Assembly: GCA_025800245.1 (NCBI GenBank)
Contig: JAOXSA010000502.1
Coordinates: 1 to 53,963 of the forward strand
Direction of reading: 5' to 3'
Source of the DNA: Amphritea sp.
GTDB lineage: Bacteria > Pseudomonadota > Gammaproteobacteria > Pseudomonadales > Balneatricaceae
Length of the DNA stretch: 53,963 nt
Numbering within the stretch: the first letter of the stretch is position 1; the number at the start of each line of letters is the position of its first letter. The translations under genes were made by a program, and so were the position numbers. Below the pieces are notes generated by a model, which made no database searches, was not told the origin of the DNA, and saw only the letters and a program-made list of their open reading frames with translations. Below are positions 50,580 through 53,963 of the stretch, one piece after another.

Positions 50580-52430
50580 TTATTTTAATGCCGCAACGTG
50601 TTGCACAAATCGCTGCGGTTCGATCACTCCGATCAACGTCATCGACGGCCGGACAACACCGGACTTATCGTAGAAAATCAGCGCCGGCGGACCGATTACG
50701 CTATACGCCTTATTCAGCTGTTTGGCTTCAGCATCATTGGCGGTAACATCCACTTTGATACGCATAAAGTTTGCAAGGGACTGCTGCACACCCGCATCCG
50801 CAAAAGTGACATGCTCCAGCTCGATACAGGAGATGCACCAGTCAGCGTAGAAATCCAGCATTACCGGCTGCGACAGACGCTGCGCCTGTTCCAGCAAACC
50901 ATCAAGCTCTGCCTGCGAGGTCACAGTAGTAAAACTCAGCTCAGACTTAGCCTGAGCAGTGTTCCCAGCCGCGATGCCCTGCAATGGTTGCAGCAGGCTC
51001 TTGCCGCCAGTCAAGCCACCGATAAAGAGGGTACTACCGTACAACAGCAGCACAACACCGATTCCTTTCCAGAAAAAGCTCCAGCCGGAGGCTGCTTCCT
51101 GCAGGCGATCCAGCGCCTTCATATGCACCGCAGCAACCAGCAGAATCACCGCGTACAGAATCAGAGCAATACTGTCAGCGATAACCCGGTCAAGCATCCA
51201 TACAGCCAACAGCAGCAGCATCACGCCGAAACCCGCTTTCACACTGTCCATCCAGGCACCGGCTTTTGGCAACAGCTTGCCCGCCGACGCACCCACGATC
51301 AGTAACGGAACACCCATTCCGAGGCTGAGGAAAAACAGCGCTGCACCACCCAGCACAGGATCGCCGGTCTGACCGATATAGATCAATGCACCTGCCAGAG
51401 GCGCCGCCATGCAGGGACCTACAATCAGAGCCGACAGCAGCCCCATTACAGCCACACCGATAACAGTACCGCCCTTCTGACTGTTGCTCATGCTGTTCAG
51501 TTTTGACTGCCAGCTATTTGGTAACTGCAGGTCATAGAAACCAAACATTGAAAGTGACAACAGTACAAAGATGAAGCTGAAGAAACCGATGATCCAGATA
51601 TTCTGGAATGCCGCCTGGAGATTTTCACCAAACAGCCCGGCGACAACACCTGCCAGGGTATAAGTGACTGACACTGACAGTACATAGACCAGGGACAGGA
51701 AGAAACCCTGCCCGGACGTAACACGATGCCCCTGCCCGGCAATAATACTGGACAGGATTGGAATCATCGGGAAGACACAGGGCGTTAATGCCAGCGCCAT
51801 ACCCGCTACAAAGAAAGCGCCCAGCGTCAACAGCAGGTTGCTGGACTGCAGCATTGACGCAAACTGATCCTGCTCACTCAGGGCAACGTTAACAGTATTC
51901 ACACCCTCGGCAGGACTCACAGGCGTCGTGGTAGCAGCCGCTTGCACCGGACCATTAGTGATCTGCGCCAGAGAGACCTTTTTAGTTACTGGCGGATAGC
52001 AGATACCACCCTCCCAGCAGCCCTGATAGGTGACAGTCAGCTCATGGTCAGATATCTGCCCCTGACTCCGGAACTCAAGATCAACCAGCGCCTGGTTATA
52101 GTAAACCCAGACCTGACCAAACAACGGATCTTCTTTCAGCTCGGCATCAGCGTACTGGCGGTCAACCTCAACCAGCTCATTACCATGGCTGAGTTCTATC
52201 TTATCTCGATACAGATAATAACCATCAGGAATTGTCCAGATCAGCTGCAACTGATCACCCTGCTGATCCACACCAAAAACAAATGCCTGCTCAACTTCAA
52301 GCGGCCCGTTCTGACTGGCAAACGGATTGGCATTATCAAACAGCCCTGCCGCTGCCGGCGCGCTGAACTGCAACAGCACAAGAAATGCTGTTATCAGAGA
52401 AACTGTCAGACGTTGAATGGCTCGAATCAC
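50580..52430 (-). CDS. dsbD: Thiol:disulfide interchange protein DsbD
   Basis: DsbD moves electrons from cytoplasmic thioredoxin across the inner membrane to periplasmic DsbC/DsbE-type proteins. The three parts are clear: a signal peptide and alpha domain with the Cys pair in GCWEGGICYPP, a central eight-helix beta domain (LTPCVFPMIPILSSI and IVGPCMAAPLAGA carry its cysteines), and a C-terminal thioredoxin-like gamma domain with C532 and C535 (YADWCISCIELEH). I chose GTG at 52430 (616 aa) because it follows AAGGG and starts the signal peptide; the frame extends to 52472 without support. The cytochrome gene follows. Confidence 0.95.
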   Translation of the reverse strand: MIRAIQRLTVSLITAFLVLLQFSAPAAAGLFDNANPFASQNGPLEVEQAFVFGVDQQGDQLQLIWTIPDGYYLYRDKIELSHGNELVEVDRQYADAELKEDPLFGQVWVYYNQALVDLEFRSQGQISDHELTVTYQGCWEGGICYPPVTKKVSLAQITNGPVQAAATTTPVSPAEGVNTVNVALSEQDQFASMLQSSNLLLTLGAFFVAGMALALTPCVFPMIPILSSIIAGQGHRVTSGQGFFLSLVYVLSVSVTYTLAGVVAGLFGENLQAAFQNIWIIGFFSFIFVLLSLSMFGFYDLQLPNSWQSKLNSMSNSQKGGTVIGVAVMGLLSALIVGPCMAAPLAGALIYIGQTGDPVLGGAALFFLSLGMGVPLLIVGASAGKLLPKAGAWMDSVKAGFGVMLLLLAVWMLDRVIADSIALILYAVILLVAAVHMKALDRLQEAASGWSFFWKGIGVVLLLYGSTLFIGGLTGGKSLLQPLQGIAAGNTAQAKSELSFTTVTSQAELDGLLEQAQRLSQPVMLDFYADWCISCIELEHVTFADAGVQQSLANFMRIKVDVTANDAEAKQLNKAYSVIGPPALIFYDKSGVVRPSMTLIGVIEPQRFVQHVAALK

Positions 52431-52536
52431 GTTAATCCCTTCTAAGTAAGTAATCAGACAGCCAGTGGACAACAGTATTTGCTATCGGTTCTGTTGTGGT
52501 GAAACCAGCCACATTACTTATTGAACTAAGTTAATA

Positions 52537-52557
52537 ACCTTAAGAGATATGTAAGGT
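52537..52557. promoter_or_regulatory. Inverted repeat ACCTTA-N9-TAAGGT in the dsbD/aroG control region
   Basis: Two 6-nt arms form a dyad in the 300-nt AT-rich divergent region between dsbD and the DAHP synthase gene. It is a possible operator, but short enough to be chance. No TyrR-type box (TGTAAA-N6-TTTACA) was found. Confidence 0.25.
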
Positions 52558-52730
52558 CAATATGATTTCGACGATTGTAGCACCACATAGTGCACCGCAG
52601 CACTTAAACCTCACCCATATATATGATACAAAGGTTGTCCAGAAAGAACTTATATAAAAAGCTTAGTTACAAGAGCTTACGCGCAAACTGACATGCTTCT
52701 GAAACGGCAGCATGTTGCTAGGAAACTGAG

Positions 52731-53798
52731 ATGTCTGATAAACGAGTCGAAAACCTCAATATTGAGAGTAATACGGTACTGGTCACCCCTGACCAGCTGA
52801 AATCAAAACTGCCTCTGTCTGAATCGGCTGCAGCGTCTGTAATGGACGGTCGCCAGGTGATTAAAAACATCCTCAAAGGTGAAGATAAGCGTCTGTTCGT
52901 TGTTGTTGGCCCCTGCTCCATCCACGACACCAAAGCAGCTATCGAATATGGCCAGCGCCTGAAAGAATTGGCAGCTCAGGTACAGGACACTCTCTATCTG
53001 GTTATGCGCGTCTATTTTGAGAAGCCTCGTACCACTGTTGGCTGGAAAGGCCTGATCAATGACCCTCATATGAATGATTCTTTCGAGATCGAAGAAGGAC
53101 TTCACATCGGTCGTGAGCTGTTACTGCAACTGGCTGAAGAAGGTCTGCCCCTGGCAACTGAAGCTCTGGATCCTATCTCACCTCAGTATCTGCAGGACCT
53201 GATCTCCTGGTCAGCGATCGGTGCGCGTACCACTGAATCCCAGACTCACCGCGAGATGTCCAGTGGTCTGTCCGGCGCAGTAGGCTTCAAGAATGGCACC
53301 GATGGCGGTCTGACCGTTGCGATTAATGCGCTGGAATCGGTTTCTCACCCGCATAACTTCCTGGGTATTAACGAGGAAGGCCAGGTATCGATCGTTCGCA
53401 CCAAAGGCAATAAGTATGGCCATGTAGTGCTGCGTGGCGGCAACGGCAAGCCAAACTATGATTCAGTGAACGTTGCACTGTGTGAGCAGGCTCTGGATAA
53501 AGCCGGTCTGAAGAAAAACGTCATGATCGACTGCAGTCACGCCAACTCCAACAAAGATCCGGCGCTGCAGCCACTGGTAATGGAAAATGTGACCAATCAG
53601 ATCATCGACGGCAACAAGTCCATCGTCGGCCTGATGATTGAGAGCAACCTGGGCTGGGGCAACCAGAAGATGACTGAAAACCCTGCCGATCTGCAATACG
53701 GCGTATCGATCACCGACGCCTGCATCGACTGGGAAACAACCGAGCGTACCCTGCTTGAGATGCACGAAAAACTGAAGCCGGTACTGGCCGGACGCTAA
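52731..53798 (+). CDS. aroG: 3-deoxy-7-phosphoheptulonate synthase (type I DAHP synthase)
   Basis: This enzyme condenses phosphoenolpyruvate with erythrose 4-phosphate, the first step of the shikimate pathway. The 355 residues are of the AroF/AroG/AroH type: VVGPCSIHDTKAAIEYG with the metal-binding Cys, RVYFEKPRTTVGWKGLINDP, GARTTESQTHREMSSGLSGA, and MIDCSHANSNKDP. The N-terminal 30 residues include the feedback-inhibition region, but the inhibitor (Phe, Tyr or Trp) cannot be told by eye, so the symbol is generic. ATG follows TAGGAAACTGAG. A terminator lies downstream. Confidence 0.93.
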   Translation: MSDKRVENLNIESNTVLVTPDQLKSKLPLSESAAASVMDGRQVIKNILKGEDKRLFVVVGPCSIHDTKAAIEYGQRLKELAAQVQDTLYLVMRVYFEKPRTTVGWKGLINDPHMNDSFEIEEGLHIGRELLLQLAEEGLPLATEALDPISPQYLQDLISWSAIGARTTESQTHREMSSGLSGAVGFKNGTDGGLTVAINALESVSHPHNFLGINEEGQVSIVRTKGNKYGHVVLRGGNGKPNYDSVNVALCEQALDKAGLKKNVMIDCSHANSNKDPALQPLVMENVTNQIIDGNKSIVGLMIESNLGWGNQKMTENPADLQYGVSITDACIDWETTERTLLEMHEKLKPVLAGR

Positions 53799-53858
53799 GC
53801 ATATATCTGATACAGAAAGAGCCAATAAGGCGACTACTATCCCATCGTTTTTGATCAT

Positions 53859-53887
53859 AAAGGGATTCTCATTTGAAGATCCCTTTT
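53859..53887 (+). terminator. Terminator after aroG
   Basis: Stem AAAGGGAT / ATCCCTTT with a 12-nt loop is followed by T residues, 60 nt after the aroG stop. Confidence 0.75.
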
Positions 53888-53963
53888 TGCTTGTCTGGTG
53901 GTAATGGATTGAACAGTGCTCGCAGGGGCTCTATAACGCAAGCCTGAGTCATCAATTTCATGA

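Noticed and set aside
52473..52730. TyrR or TrpR operator upstream of the DAHP synthase
   Set aside because: No TGTAAA-N6-TTTACA or trp-operator dyad could be found; only a short ACCTTA/TAAGGT repeat is present.

Overview
The window is chromosomal DNA from a marine-type gammaproteobacterium, most likely of the Oceanospirillales (Oceanospirillaceae-like). This rests on gene content and on local orders shared with Pseudomonas and its relatives: bepA/tusA/perM/bcp/dapA/bamC; yihY/arsC/wrbA/DUF2069; and DUF2066/perM/hda divergent from purM/purN/DUF3108. Genes are densely packed on both strands, base composition is roughly balanced, and I see no rRNA, tRNA, CRISPR array or intact insertion sequence. 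The genus cannot be fixed from sequence alone.

Layout. 1-230 holds a large REP-like hairpin and a terminator inside an 11-bp inverted repeat. 237-8636 carries nfuA, a MATE exporter, a KefB/C-like antiporter without its C-terminal domain, an AT-rich unknown membrane protein with an OmpA-like domain (3615-4556), a TrpD2/YbiB-like protein, an orphan cobS, and the coupled rRNA modification genes rlmD-rluA. 8662-11280 is an accessory module: an HD-domain mixed-valent di-iron oxygenase of the PhnZ/TmpB family, an AraC regulator and a TmpA/GBBH-like 2-oxoglutarate oxygenase. This gene set is best explained as degradation of a (trimethyl)aminoethylphosphonate to glycine (betaine) plus phosphate. 11345-18258 is housekeeping: hprA-like, bamC-dapA, bcp, a PerM-family protein, tusA and bepA.

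18745-28546 is a carboxylic-acid catabolism island. It has an acyl-CoA synthetase divergent from a FixL/FixJ-like two-component system. The latter converges on a six-gene operon (acyl-CoA dehydrogenase, AMACR/CaiB-like enzyme, second acyl-CoA synthetase, two hotdog thioesterases, alpha/beta hydrolase). Both promoter regions contain an AGGG-N4-CCCY palindrome, a candidate binding site for the response regulator. 28805-36659 carries DUF523, mscS, DUF3087, proS, an ABM monooxygenase, a lytic transglycosylase, a GST/SigZ pair, acylphosphatase and yihY.

36781-39810 is arsC-wrbA-DUF2069 followed by a cysteine desulfurase fused to a SufE/CsdE domain. Converging on it is a long minus-strand series running DUF2066, perM, hda, a small RRM protein, a RluA-family synthase, a zinc-ribbon protein, tcdA and a PAS-GGDEF diguanylate cyclase. 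The fusion and TcdA (CsdL) together recreate the CsdA-CsdE-CsdL set used for the cyclic t6A tRNA modification. 46384-49486 is purM-purN-DUF3108-yfcL-Imm22-like, tightly coupled. The right end holds an alkyltransferase-like protein, a monoheme cytochrome c, dsbD and a type I DAHP synthase.

The leads most worth checking are the TmpA/TmpB-like phosphonate module, the two-component acyl-CoA island with its shared palindrome, the AT-rich OmpA-like gene, the SufS-SufE fusion near tcdA, and the RRM/pseudouridine-synthase pair.
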